The notes under the pieces: generated by a model
Database searches by the model: none
The model's input: only the letters and a program-made list of their open reading frames with translations
What the model was told of the DNA's origin: nothing
Part shown: in pieces, positions 1-7,664 of the stretch
How positions within the stretch are numbered: the first letter of the stretch is position 1
Layout: each line of letters begins with the position of its first letter
NCBI GenBank assembly: GCA_002440065.1
Contig: DJRK01000076.1
Span: forward strand, 1 to 12,990
Reading direction: 5' to 3'
DNA length: 12,990 nt
Origin: Atopobium sp. UBA6362
Lineage (GTDB): Bacteria; Actinomycetota; Coriobacteriia; Coriobacteriales; Atopobiaceae
Made by a program: the position numbers and the translations under genes

Positions 1-2099
1 CCTCCGACAACATCCCCGGCGTCCCCGGCATCGGGCCCAAGAAGGCCGCCGCCCTCATCGTGCAGTACGGCGACCTCGACTCCGTCATCGCCCATGCCGA
101 CGAGGTCAAGGGCAAGATGGGCGAGAACCTGCGCGCCCACATCGACGACGCGCTGCTCAGCCGCAAGGTGGCGACGATCCGAACGGACGCCCCCATCCAG
201 ATCGAGCTCGCCGACGCGAAGTTCCCCACGTTCGACCCCGCGCGCGTGGTCGAGGCCTTCTCGGCGCTGGGCTTCACGGGCATGACGGGCCGCCTCGTGA
301 AGCTCGCGGGCGCGAAGGCGGGAGACGTCGTTTCCGCGGGCGTGTCTGCCGCCCAGGGCTTCGAGCTGCCCCGGATCCTCACGGGCGACGACGCCATGGC
401 CGCGTTCCACGACGCAGTCGAGAAGGGCGCGCACCTCGGCTGCGCCGCGGACGACGACCGGGACGCAGGGGCGCTCTTCGGCCTCTCGCATAGGCTCTGG
501 ATCTCCGTCGAGGGTGCGCTGCTACGCTTCGACGGCGAGCGAGCGGACGAGGTGTTGGCACAAGCCTTTGCGCAAGCCAACGTCGCGTCTATGAACGTGA
601 AGGCGCTGCTCCACACCGTGTTTCCCATGGACTCCTCCGAACCTGCCCGGGTCGAGGCGGCAAACATCGACCCCGACCGTATCTTTGACGCGGGCGTCGC
701 CGCGTACCTCCTCGACTCCGACTCCGGCAAGTACGGAGCCGCCGACCTGGCGCCGCTCTACCTGGGCTACGACCTCCCCGAGCCCTCCGACGACGCGCCC
801 GCCGCGGCGCTCGGCGCGCTCGCGGCGCGCGGGCTCGAGTCCAAGCTCGCGGCCAAGCTCGCCGAGGACGGCTCCGACAAGCTCTTCTCGCAGATAGAGA
901 TGCCGCTCCTTCCGGTCCTGGCGCAGATGGAGCGCGAGGGGCTCGGCGTCGACACCCAGGTGCTCGCCGCCCAGTCCGCAGAGCTCGGCGCGGAGATCTC
1001 CGGCATGGTGTCGCGCATCCACGAGGCGGCTGGCGAGGAGTTCAACCTCGACTCCCCCATGCAGCTCTCCCACGTGCTCTTCGACGTGCTCGGGCTCCCC
1101 ACCAAGGGCCTGAAGAAGACCTCGCGCGGCTTCTACTCCACCAACGCCAAGGTCTTGGCCGACCTCGCCCGGGACCACGAGATCGTCCAAGAGGTGCTCG
1201 AGTACCGCGAGCGCGCGAAGATTCGCTCGACGTACCTCGACGCGCTGCCCGCCCTCGTCCGAGGCGACGGCCGCATCCACACCACCCTCAACCAGACCGT
1301 AGCGGCGACGGGCCGTCTCTCGAGCTCCGAGCCCAACCTGCAGAACATCCCCACGCGCTCCGAGCTCGGTCACCGCGTGCGACAGGCCTTCACCGTGCCC
1401 GAGGACTGCGTTTTCCTCGCCTGCGACTACTCGCAGATCGAGCTGCGCCTGCTTGCCCACCTCTCGGGGGACGAGCACCTGGTCGCGGCCTTCAACTCCG
1501 GGGCCGACTTCCACGCCGCGACGGCGGCGCGCGTCTTCGGCGTGCCCGTAGACGAAGTGACGCCCCAGCTCCGCAGCCGCGCGAAGGCGGTCAACTTCGG
1601 CATCGTCTACGGCCAGCAGGCGTTCGGCCTCGCCTCGAGCCTCAAGATCCCCCGCTCCGAGGCGCAGGAGATGATCGACCGCTACTTCGAGGCCTACCCC
1701 GGCGTGCGCGCCTACCTCGACGAGTCGGTCGCGAAGGCACACGAACTGGGCTACGCCACCACGATGTACAGTCGCAAGCGCCACATCAAGGAGTTCAAGC
1801 AGCGCAACCGCCAGCTCATCGCCTTTGGCGAGCGCACGGCCATGAACCATCCCATGCAGGGCACGGCCGCGGACATCATAAAGATCGCAATGGTCCGCGT
1901 CGAACAGCGCCTGCGCGAAGAAGGACTCTCCGCGAAGCTCGTCCTCCAGATCCACGACGAACTGGACCTCGAGGTGCCCGTGAGCGAGATAGAGGCCGTG
2001 AGCGACCTCGTCCGGGAGACCATGGAGGGCGTGGCCGAGCTCAAGGTGCCCCTTATCGCCGAGGTGAGCTACGGGAAGAACTGGGCGGAGGCCAAGTAA
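1..2099 (+). CDS. polA: DNA polymerase I, 3' part (5' end outside window)
   Basis: Family A DNA polymerase that fills gaps and removes RNA primers during lagging-strand synthesis and repair. The open frame is already running at base 3 and gives 698 visible residues; the family is about 870-900, so most of the N-terminal 5'-nuclease domain lies outside. The first residues are the helix-hairpin-helix of that nuclease (IPGVPGIGPKKAA, about 12-50). Polymerase motif A is DYSQIELR (catalytic Asp at 1425-1427). Motif B runs from Arg 1572 through Lys 1584 to Tyr 1608 (RSRAKAVNFGIVYG). Motif C is QIHDELD with Asp at 1956-1958. All polymerase residues expected are present. The middle region, which in E. 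coli carries the 3'-5' exonuclease, lacks a DxE motif and has NVKAL where E. coli has NLKYD, so proofreading is probably absent. The stop overlaps the start of rnhA (TAATG), which suggests translational coupling. Identification is very secure. Confidence 0.97.
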   Translation, partial: SDNIPGVPGIGPKKAAALIVQYGDLDSVIAHADEVKGKMGENLRAHIDDALLSRKVATIRTDAPIQIELADAKFPTFDPARVVEAFSALGFTGMTGRLVKLAGAKAGDVVSAGVSAAQGFELPRILTGDDAMAAFHDAVEKGAHLGCAADDDRDAGALFGLSHRLWISVEGALLRFDGERADEVLAQAFAQANVASMNVKALLHTVFPMDSSEPARVEAANIDPDRIFDAGVAAYLLDSDSGKYGAADLAPLYLGYDLPEPSDDAPAAALGALAARGLESKLAAKLAEDGSDKLFSQIEMPLLPVLAQMEREGLGVDTQVLAAQSAELGAEISGMVSRIHEAAGEEFNLDSPMQLSHVLFDVLGLPTKGLKKTSRGFYSTNAKVLADLARDHEIVQEVLEYRERAKIRSTYLDALPALVRGDGRIHTTLNQTVAATGRLSSSEPNLQNIPTRSELGHRVRQAFTVPEDCVFLACDYSQIELRLLAHLSGDEHLVAAFNSGADFHAATAARVFGVPVDEVTPQLRSRAKAVNFGIVYGQQAFGLASSLKIPRSEAQEMIDRYFEAYPGVRAYLDESVAKAHELGYATTMYSRKRHIKEFKQRNRQLIAFGERTAMNHPMQGTAADIIKIAMVRVEQRLREEGLSAKLVLQIHDELDLEVPVSEIEAVSDLVRETMEGVAELKVPLIAEVSYGKNWAEAK

Positions 2100-2653
2100 T
2101 GGCAGGCTGGAACGACTTCGCCCAATCCAACCCCTCGGCCTTGAGCGACGCCGCCCCCGTCGAGGTCCCACGCTCCATGCACGTGGAGGCCTGGTCGGAC
2201 GGCTCGTCCCGCGGCAACCCCGGCCCCGGCGGATACGGCGCAGTCGTGCGCTACGTCGACCCCTCCGGCGTCGCCCACGAGCGCGAGTTCAGCTGCGGCT
2301 ACCGGCGCACGACGAACAACCGCATGGAGCTCATGGGGGCCATCGTGGCGCTCGAGGCGCTCAAGCGCCCGTGCAAGGTGGACTTCCACACCGACTCCCA
2401 GTACGTTTGCAACGCTTTCAAGCAGCACTGGATCGCGGGATGGGTCAAGCGCGGCTGGAAGACGGCGAACAATCAGCCAGTCAAGAACGTCGACCTCTGG
2501 AAACGCCTTATCGCCGTCGAGGGACGTCACGACGTCGCATGGCACTGGGTAAAGGGCCATGCGGGGCACGCCGAGAACGAGCGCTGCGACCAACTGGCCA
2601 CCGAGGCCGCGGACGGCGACGGGCTCATCGAGGACGTCGGCTTCGCCGGATAA
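2099..2653 (+). CDS. rnhA: Ribonuclease HI
   Basis: Endonuclease that cuts the RNA strand of RNA-DNA hybrids; it acts in the cytoplasm on R-loops and Okazaki primers. The 184-residue protein carries the full type I active site: Asp34 in WSDGSSRGNPGPGGYG, Glu77 in NNRMELMGA, Asp99 in HTDSQYV, His154 in WVKGHAGH and Asp164 in ENERCDQLA. These correspond to E. coli D10, E48, D70, H124 and D134. The basic handle segment (HWIAGWVKRGWKT) is also present. About 26 residues precede the first core strand, longer than in E. coli. The start chosen is the ATG overlapping the polA stop by one base; Met27 (base 2177) is an alternative start that would still give a complete core. Coupling to polA puts two primer-removal enzymes in one transcript. 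Confidence 0.97.
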   Translation: MAGWNDFAQSNPSALSDAAPVEVPRSMHVEAWSDGSSRGNPGPGGYGAVVRYVDPSGVAHEREFSCGYRRTTNNRMELMGAIVALEALKRPCKVDFHTDSQYVCNAFKQHWIAGWVKRGWKTANNQPVKNVDLWKRLIAVEGRHDVAWHWVKGHAGHAENERCDQLATEAADGDGLIEDVGFAG

Positions 2654-2693
2654 CGGAATTCTTCCCACCTCCTTCCACGAAAGAAAGAAGACC

Positions 2694-3542
2694 ATGAAGG
2701 ACTACACGCAGGACAACGCGCTCGCCCAGATCAAGCTGCTCGCCGTGGACATGGACCTCACGCTCCTCGCCCATGACGGCACCCAGCCTCCCCGCATGAC
2801 GGAGCGCATAAGTGCCCTGAGCAAGGCGGGCGTGCTCTTTTGTCCCGCGAGCGGCCGCCCAGCCCCCACCTTGCAGATGATGTTCCCCGAGCATGCGGAC
2901 GACATCGCCTTTTGCTCGGACAACGGCGGCTGTGTCATCTACAAGGGCCAAACTCTATTCAAGGACCTCATTAAGCCGAGCCTCTACCACGAGGTCCTGG
3001 ATTGCGTGGTGGAGGAAGGCGCAGGAGTAGGCGTGCTGTGCTGCTTCGACCGCGCCTATGTGCTGGAGCGCGACCGCGCCTATCACGAGGACATTTACAA
3101 GTACTACAAGACGATCGACTACGTTCCCAGCTGGGACGGGCTCGATGTGGAGACCAACAAGGTCTCGATCTTCTATCCCGACTACGACGCAGAGCCGCGC
3201 TTCGCCTCGCTCTACGAGCCCCGCTTTTCCAAGAAGCTCTACACCACCAACGCCGGGCGCGAGTGGATCGACTTCATGAACCTCGGCGTGAGCAAAGGCT
3301 CGGGAATCGCACACCTCTGTCGCAGCCTGGGCATCGAGCTCTCCGAGGCGGCCGGGGTCGGCGACACGTACAACGACATCCCCATGCTTTCAGCAGTGGG
3401 CCACAGCTTCATCGTCGCGAACGCCGAGAAGCACATGGAGGAGCACGCCGAGTATCGCGTCCCCAGCAACGACGAGCGCGGCATCGCGGTTCTTATAGAC
3501 GCCATTCTCGCCGCCAAGGGCTTCGATCCCGTGGGCATCTAA
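2694..3542 (+). CDS. HAD superfamily phosphatase, Cof/type IIB
   Basis: Predicted cytoplasmic Mg-dependent phosphatase of the Cof-like (IIB cap) HAD group, 282 residues, a normal length for the family. Motif I is DMDLTLL with nucleophile Asp19 and general acid Asp21; the usual Gly of DxDGTL is Leu here. Motif II is PASGRP (Ser53), the motif III Lys is Lys201 in VSKGSG, and motif IV is GDTYNDIPML (Asp224, Asp228). The cap domain lies roughly between residues 85 and 195 and sets the substrate, which cannot be read from sequence; sugar phosphates, nucleotides and flavin precursors are usual for the group. An upstream in-frame extension exists, but ATG 2694 gives the natural HAD N-terminus and follows a purine-rich GAAAGAAG stretch, a weak ribosome site. 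It lies 40 bases after rnhA and may share its transcript. Its stop codon overlaps the stop of the opposing HIRAN gene. Confidence 0.9.
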   Translation: MKDYTQDNALAQIKLLAVDMDLTLLAHDGTQPPRMTERISALSKAGVLFCPASGRPAPTLQMMFPEHADDIAFCSDNGGCVIYKGQTLFKDLIKPSLYHEVLDCVVEEGAGVGVLCCFDRAYVLERDRAYHEDIYKYYKTIDYVPSWDGLDVETNKVSIFYPDYDAEPRFASLYEPRFSKKLYTTNAGREWIDFMNLGVSKGSGIAHLCRSLGIELSEAAGVGDTYNDIPMLSAVGHSFIVANAEKHMEEHAEYRVPSNDERGIAVLIDAILAAKGFDPVGI

Positions 3543-3874
3543 TCCCGAGGGCCCTTATCGGTCACATAGATTCCCACCCGTACCTGGTTCCACGCCTCGG
3601 CGCCGCCGTCGACCGCGATCACACGGCACTCGAACACGTCCTCATGGCCAAAGCGGATCATCTGGGCGATCAGGCTGTTCTGCGCCTTGGGTACATAGCC
3701 GAGCTTGACGTCTTTGCGATAGAGCGCGACGGCATCGTGGTCGTAGGGATTCTGAGGCTCCGCAACCAAGCGGAGCCTCTTTCCCGGCTTGAGCTTGCCC
3801 AGAACGGTCGCGCCGTCCCAATAGCGCATGCCCGCGATGTTAAAGTCGCAAAGATACCTGGAGTCGCAGCCCAT
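3539..3874 (-). CDS. Stand-alone HIRAN-domain protein
   Basis: A 111-residue protein made almost wholly of a HIRAN domain, a small beta-barrel fold. In the eukaryotic helicase HLTF this domain binds 3' single-stranded DNA ends; in bacteria the single-domain form has no settled role. Visible family features are the opening strand FNIAGMRYWDG (11-21), the signature EPQNPYDHDAVALY (39-52), KLGYVPKAQNSLIA (57-70), and a final strand VRVGIYV. There is no helicase or nuclease domain, signal peptide or membrane segment. The start is well supported: AAGGAG at 3881-3886 sits 6 bases before the ATG. It is divergent from the WYL regulator, sharing a 167-base intergenic region, and converges on the HAD gene with a 4-base overlap of stop codons. 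A DNA-related role is inferred from the domain only. Confidence 0.88.
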   Translation of the reverse strand: MGCDSRYLCDFNIAGMRYWDGATVLGKLKPGKRLRLVAEPQNPYDHDAVALYRKDVKLGYVPKAQNSLIAQMIRFGHEDVFECRVIAVDGGAEAWNQVRVGIYVTDKGPRD

Positions 3875-3935
3875 TGCCTTCTCCTTAGAACGGCTTTTTC
3901 GTTGGATGGAAGTCTATCCCAAGATCCGACGTTTA

Positions 3936-3969
3936 ACTGTCCTTATATTTGTACTGTTCTGATATTTGG
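3936..3969. repeat. Two tandem 17-bp direct repeats, candidate operator
   Basis: Bases 3936-3952 (ACTGTCCTTATATTTGT) and 3953-3969 (ACTGTTCTGATATTTGG) match at 14 of 17 positions and lie end to end. They sit in the AT-rich region between the divergent HIRAN and WYL genes, just before two -10-like boxes for the WYL gene. The spacing of 17 bases is somewhat more than one and a half helical turns. The position suggests binding by a regulator, the nearest candidate being the WYL protein itself. The repeat is seen directly; the operator role is inference. Confidence 0.6.
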
Positions 3970-3975
3970 ACACTA

Positions 3976-3998
3976 TATAATCGGATGCCTGGTACAAT
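3976..3998 (+). promoter_or_regulatory. Candidate promoter -10 elements for the WYL regulator
   Basis: Two -10-like boxes point toward the WYL gene: a consensus TATAAT at 3976-3981, and TACAAT at 3993-3998 preceded by TGG, which makes an extended -10. Neither has a good TTGACA box 16-18 bases upstream; for the first, the -35 position falls inside the second 17-bp repeat. In a genome this GC-rich, a consensus TATAAT is notable. The start codon is 43-60 bases downstream. Confidence 0.45.
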
Positions 3999-4041
3999 CG
4001 TTCCATAGAGAAGGTCGGCCAGGTATACGGGGGTGGCGCTC

Positions 4042-5007
4042 ATGGCAAAAGGCGGCAAGTCCAAACTCAGGATTCTCATGCTCAGGGAAATACTCGAGGA
4101 GAACACCGACGACCAGCATCGCCTCACCATGACCCAGATCATCGAGCTCCTTAAGGCCGAGGGCATCGAGGTCGAGCGCAAGAGCATCTACGACGACATA
4201 GAGGTCCTCTCCGAGATCGGCATGGACGTGGAGAAGTTCCCGGGGAAGCCCATGGCCTACGCCCTGACGAACAGGGGCTTCTCCATAGACGAGCTCATGC
4301 TGCTGGTCGACGCGGTCCAGTCGTGCCGTTCCATAACGCAGCGGCAGGCGAACCGGCTCAAGGCAAACATCATGTCGCTCGCGAGCAAATACCAGCAAGA
4401 ACAGCTCGAGCGCAGAATCCACGTAGCCGGAAGGATCAAGCAGGAAAGCAGCAGCGTGTTTCCTGCCATTGACGTCATACACGACGCCCTCCGCAAGAAC
4501 GCGAAGGTCTCCTTTGGCTATCGCCGGCTCAACGAGAGCGGGCAGCCGCGATATGGGAAGCGCAAGGTGACTCCCCTGCAGATATCCTACGACGACGGCT
4601 TTTATTACCTCTCGGCTCTCACCGAGGATGGGGTCAGTAAGGAATACCGGCTTGACCGCATGAAGAATATAGAGGTCGTCGAGGGTGAACCTGCGCAGCC
4701 AGTAGAGCCTCCCAAAAAGCAAAAGGCCAAAGACGCCGCGATGTTCGGGCACTTCAAGGGCATAGAGGTAGAGGCGAGGCTCACGGTCGAGCCACAGAAG
4801 AAAGAGATCCTCACCGATCGGTTCGGCAGGGATTGCAAGTTCGCGAGAACGGCCGACGGAAGGCTCGAAGTCAGTGTGCCAATCATGAAAAGCCCGGCGC
4901 TCTTTGGCTGGATCGCCGGGCTGGACGGACTCGTAAGGCTCACGGGACCGGACTCGCTCGTAGACGAATACCGGGCATACCTCAAGAAGCTCCTGGAACA
5001 GGTATAA
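4042..5007 (+). CDS. WYL-domain transcriptional regulator (HTH plus WYL plus WCX)
   Basis: Predicted DNA-binding transcription factor of 321 residues, typical for the family. A winged-helix HTH occupies about 8-75, with recognition region IEVERKSIYDDIEVL. A helical linker spans about 80-135. The WYL ligand-sensing domain spans about 140-215, with VTPLQISYDDGFYYLSAL and the following KEYRLDRM segment; the name-giving W-Y-L appears as F-Y-Y-L. The C-terminal WCX extension runs from about 238, ending PALFGWIAGLDGLVRLTGP and a final helix. WYL proteins are known to control DNA-damage, phage-defence and metabolic genes, often binding nucleic acid or nucleotide ligands. ATG 4042 is preferred over an in-frame GTG at 4033 because the G-rich ribosome site ends a few bases before it. 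AGG and ATA codons are more frequent than in neighbouring genes, hinting at a different history. The divergent HIRAN gene is a likely target, by inference. Confidence 0.9.
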   Translation: MAKGGKSKLRILMLREILEENTDDQHRLTMTQIIELLKAEGIEVERKSIYDDIEVLSEIGMDVEKFPGKPMAYALTNRGFSIDELMLLVDAVQSCRSITQRQANRLKANIMSLASKYQQEQLERRIHVAGRIKQESSSVFPAIDVIHDALRKNAKVSFGYRRLNESGQPRYGKRKVTPLQISYDDGFYYLSALTEDGVSKEYRLDRMKNIEVVEGEPAQPVEPPKKQKAKDAAMFGHFKGIEVEARLTVEPQKKEILTDRFGRDCKFARTADGRLEVSVPIMKSPALFGWIAGLDGLVRLTGPDSLVDEYRAYLKKLLEQV

Positions 5008-5037
5008 CGGAGCGCGTCTGAGCGACCATCGGCGAGA

Positions 5038-6669
5038 CTATGCCTGCTTCGCCTCACCGAGCAGTTCGCGCGCGTGCGCGAGCGAGGCCTCGGTAACCGA
5101 GCCGCTGAGCATGCGGGCGATCTCCTCCTCGCGTTCCGCGCCCTCAATGCGCGCGATCGAGGTCTCGGGCTTCTCGCCGCCGGACTTGCTCACGAGGTAG
5201 TGCTCGTCCGCGACGCACGCGACCTGCGCGAGGTGCGTGACCACGATGACCTGGTGCGTGCGGGAAAGGTCACGCAGCACCGCCGCGAGCGCGACGGCCG
5301 TGGCTCCGCCCACGCCGGCATCCACCTCGTCGAACACGAGGGTCTCGGCGGCATCGGTCTGCCCGAGGACGACCTTGAGCGCAAGCATGACACGGCTGAC
5401 CTCGCCGCCCGAGGCGATTCTCCTGAGCGGGCGCGCGGTCAGGCCTGCTCCCGGCCGGTACATGAACTCGATGCGGGAGGGACCGCCGCTTCCCCACTCA
5501 TCGCGGGGGAGCCGCTCGAGGGCCACCTCGAGTTCCGCGGAGCCCATCTCGAGGCGCGCCATCTGCTCGGTCACGGCCGCGGCAAGTCTCGGGGCAGCCT
5601 CGGCGCGCAGCGCGTCGAGGGCATCGGCCGCCTGGGCAAGGGTCTTCTCGGCAGCCGCAAGGGAACGCTCCGCCCGCTTGATGGCCGCACCGCCGTCGGA
5701 GGCCGCCTCCACGATCGAGCGCGCCTCCTCGCGCTTGGCGAGGACGGCGTCCATACCGGGACCAAAGGAGCGCAAAAGGCCCTGGAGGCTCGAGTAGCGC
5801 TCCTGCATCTGGGCCAGCGCCTCGGGGTCGAAGTCGAGCTCGTCGGCGTAGTCGCGCAGCTCAGAGGCCACGTCCTCGATGTCGAGAAGCGCGCTTCTCA
5901 GCACCTCGGCGTGCTTGGAGAGGGAGTCGTCGTAGCGGGCCGCGTCGCGCAGCTCGCTCATCGCGTCGCCGATGGCGTCGCTCGCGCCACCCTCCCCCGA
6001 GAGCGCCTCGCGAGCTGAGAGCGCGGAGCTCATGAGCGCCTCACCGTGCTCAGCGCGCGGAAGCTTGGCCTCGAGCTCCTCGAGCTCGCCCTCCCGGGGG
6101 TCGACCTCGTCGATCCGGCGGCAGACGAACTGCGCCTCTTCCAAGGCGGCTCCGTTCGCGCGGCTCATCTCCCGGACGCGCTCGAGCTCGCGCTGGGCGG
6201 CCTTCGCGGCCCGGAGCGCGTCGTCGTACGCCTCGAGCGCTTGGGAAGCCGGCTCGCCGATCCACGCGTCGAGCATCTGCGCGTGCGTCTTGACCTCAAG
6301 GAGCCGCTGGTGCTCGTGCTGGCCGCAGAGGTCGACGCTCGTTCCCACCGTCTCGGCGAGCTCGCGCACGCTGCCCATGCGACCGTCGATCTGGACGCGG
6401 CCGCGGCCGTCGGCCCCGACCCTGCGGCGCACCACGGTGCCGTCGGGGTCACCGCCGCGCAGGTAGAGCCTGCCCTCAACCTCGAGCCTCTCGGCGCCCT
6501 CGCGCACGGCCGAGGCGTCGGCGCGCTCGCCCACGAGGAGCTTGATGGAACTGAGCAGCGCGGACTTGCCCGCGCCCGTCTCGCCGGTGAGGACGGTCAG
6601 GCCCTCGGACGGGGCGATCGTCGCGTCGTGGATGAGCGCGACGTCCTGTACATGGAGCTCGTCGATCAT
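5038..6669 (-). CDS. recN: DNA repair protein RecN
   Basis: SMC-like ATPase that gathers broken DNA ends during double-strand break repair; cytoplasmic and nucleoid-associated. The 543-residue length is normal (about 550-560). Walker A is GETGAGKS (29-36) near the N-terminus. Two long Glu/Ala/Arg-rich coiled-coil segments fill about 150-390. The ABC signature is IASGGEVSR (Ser420-Glu423), Walker B is LVFDEVDAG (Asp447, Glu448), and the H-loop is VVTHLAQVA with His479. ATG 6669 is chosen because it gives the classic RecN opening (MIDELHVQDVALI) and lies 2 bases after the nadK stop. The frame stays open far upstream, but that part overlaps nadK and is not coding. No strong ribosome site precedes it, so translational coupling to nadK is likely. 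It converges with the WYL gene across 30 bases that hold no clear terminator. Confidence 0.97.
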   Translation of the reverse strand: MIDELHVQDVALIHDATIAPSEGLTVLTGETGAGKSALLSSIKLLVGERADASAVREGAERLEVEGRLYLRGGDPDGTVVRRRVGADGRGRVQIDGRMGSVRELAETVGTSVDLCGQHEHQRLLEVKTHAQMLDAWIGEPASQALEAYDDALRAAKAAQRELERVREMSRANGAALEEAQFVCRRIDEVDPREGELEELEAKLPRAEHGEALMSSALSAREALSGEGGASDAIGDAMSELRDAARYDDSLSKHAEVLRSALLDIEDVASELRDYADELDFDPEALAQMQERYSSLQGLLRSFGPGMDAVLAKREEARSIVEAASDGGAAIKRAERSLAAAEKTLAQAADALDALRAEAAPRLAAAVTEQMARLEMGSAELEVALERLPRDEWGSGGPSRIEFMYRPGAGLTARPLRRIASGGEVSRVMLALKVVLGQTDAAETLVFDEVDAGVGGATAVALAAVLRDLSRTHQVIVVTHLAQVACVADEHYLVSKSGGEKPETSIARIEGAEREEEIARMLSGSVTEASLAHARELLGEAKQA

Positions 6670-6671
6670 CG

Positions 6672-7526
6672 CTAGCGCCCCGAGCCGTAGAACACGCGCG
6701 ACACCGAGGCGTAGAAGCTCTGCGCGCTGTGGTCGAGCAGGATGATGTCGCCGGGCCCACGGTGGACGCTCGCGCGCGTGGCCCAGTCCGCCTCGCCCGT
6801 GCCGATGGGCTGTCCGTCGGCGAAGAAGCGCCTCTCGACGGGGCGCTCGGGGGACATGACGACTTCGACCACATCGGACGGGGCGGTCAGGAACGCACGG
6901 GCCGTGAGCTTGTGCGGCGCGATGGGCACGCACACCATGCCGGAGAACTCGGGCGTCACGATGGGGCCGCCCGCGGCAAGGGCATAGCCCGTCGACCCCG
7001 TGGCCGTGGAGACGACGAAGCCGTCGCCGCGCAGCCGGTCGATGTGGTTGCCCGAGACCGAGACGTCGAACTCGACCATGTCGCCCCTGCCGCCGCGCGA
7101 GACGGCGAAGTCGTTCAGCGCGAAGCTGTGGACCACGTAGGTCGAGCCGTCGGGACGGGTGAACTCGGTCTCGACGTCGAGCGTCGCGCGGTGGCTCACG
7201 TGGAGCTCGCCCGCGAGCGCGTTCGACACGGCAGCGATGAGGTCGCCGGGCCCCGCGCTCGTCAAGAAGCCCAGGTGGCCGTAGGAAACGCCCAGCATGG
7301 GAATCCCGGAGTAGCCCACGATCCGCGCCGCACGCAGGAGCGTGCCGTCCCCGCCCAGGGAAACGACGAGGTCGCAGTCGGAGGCCTCGGTCACGCGGTT
7401 GGGAAAGAGCTTCTTGTCGTGCGCCCACTTGACGTCTATGCCCTGCCCATCGAGCCACTCGTCGAGCTTGCGCGCGTCCTCGACGGCGTCTGCTCGCGTG
7501 TAATTGGGGACGATCAAGACCTTCAA
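6672..7526 (-). CDS. nadK: NAD kinase
   Basis: Phosphorylates NAD to NADP using ATP or polyphosphate, the only route to NADP; cytoplasmic. The 284-residue protein shows the NAD kinase motifs in order: GGDGTLLRA (58-66, catalytic Asp60), GHLGFL (83-88), LNDFAV (137-142; many family members have NE here), and the glycine-rich GDGFVVSTATGSTGYALAAG (167-186). The C-terminal half is the beta-rich NAD-binding domain. The start is TTG at 7526, chosen because AAGGAG at 7535-7540 lies 8 bases upstream and translation then begins MKVLIVPN, as expected for the family. It is the first gene of a pair with recN. In other actinobacteria tlyA often precedes this pair; here an EamA transporter does. Confidence 0.96.
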   Translation of the reverse strand: MKVLIVPNYTRADAVEDARKLDEWLDGQGIDVKWAHDKKLFPNRVTEASDCDLVVSLGGDGTLLRAARIVGYSGIPMLGVSYGHLGFLTSAGPGDLIAAVSNALAGELHVSHRATLDVETEFTRPDGSTYVVHSFALNDFAVSRGGRGDMVEFDVSVSGNHIDRLRGDGFVVSTATGSTGYALAAGGPIVTPEFSGMVCVPIAPHKLTARAFLTAPSDVVEVVMSPERPVERRFFADGQPIGTGEADWATRASVHRGPGDIILLDHSAQSFYASVSRVFYGSGR

Positions 7527-7562
7527 GGGGCACGCTCCTTATGCGTTGGGAACCGTCGTACC

Positions 7563-7571
7563 AGTCTATCA
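7563..7571 (-). promoter_or_regulatory. Candidate extended -10 promoter for nadK-recN
   Basis: Read on the minus strand this is TGATAGACT, an extended -10 form (TGN then TAGACT). It ends about 36 bases upstream of the TTG start, leaving a short leader containing the AAGGAG site. No convincing -35 box is seen, which is tolerated by extended -10 promoters. It lies in the 138-base gap after the transporter gene, which otherwise holds no recognisable gene or terminator. Confidence 0.35.
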
Positions 7572-7664
7572 CCCGCCCGCGCCGGGAAACGCTCCGGTGA
7601 AGCAGCCCATGGAGGAGCGAAGAAGCCCGCACGCCCGGCCCGGCCCAACGCCGGCACACGGCGC

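Noticed and set aside
522..2171. A 549-codon open frame antisense to polA
   Set aside because: It is opposite a fully motif-supported polymerase. Its translation is Arg/Val/Gly/Leu-rich without family motifs, as expected from GC3 bias.
5008..5037. Possible terminator between the converging WYL and recN genes
   Set aside because: The 30-base gap shows no stable stem with a T tract.
6670..7659. N-terminal extension of recN upstream of 6669
   Set aside because: It overlaps nadK completely, is Arg-rich, and the real RecN opening begins at ATG 6669 just after the nadK stop.
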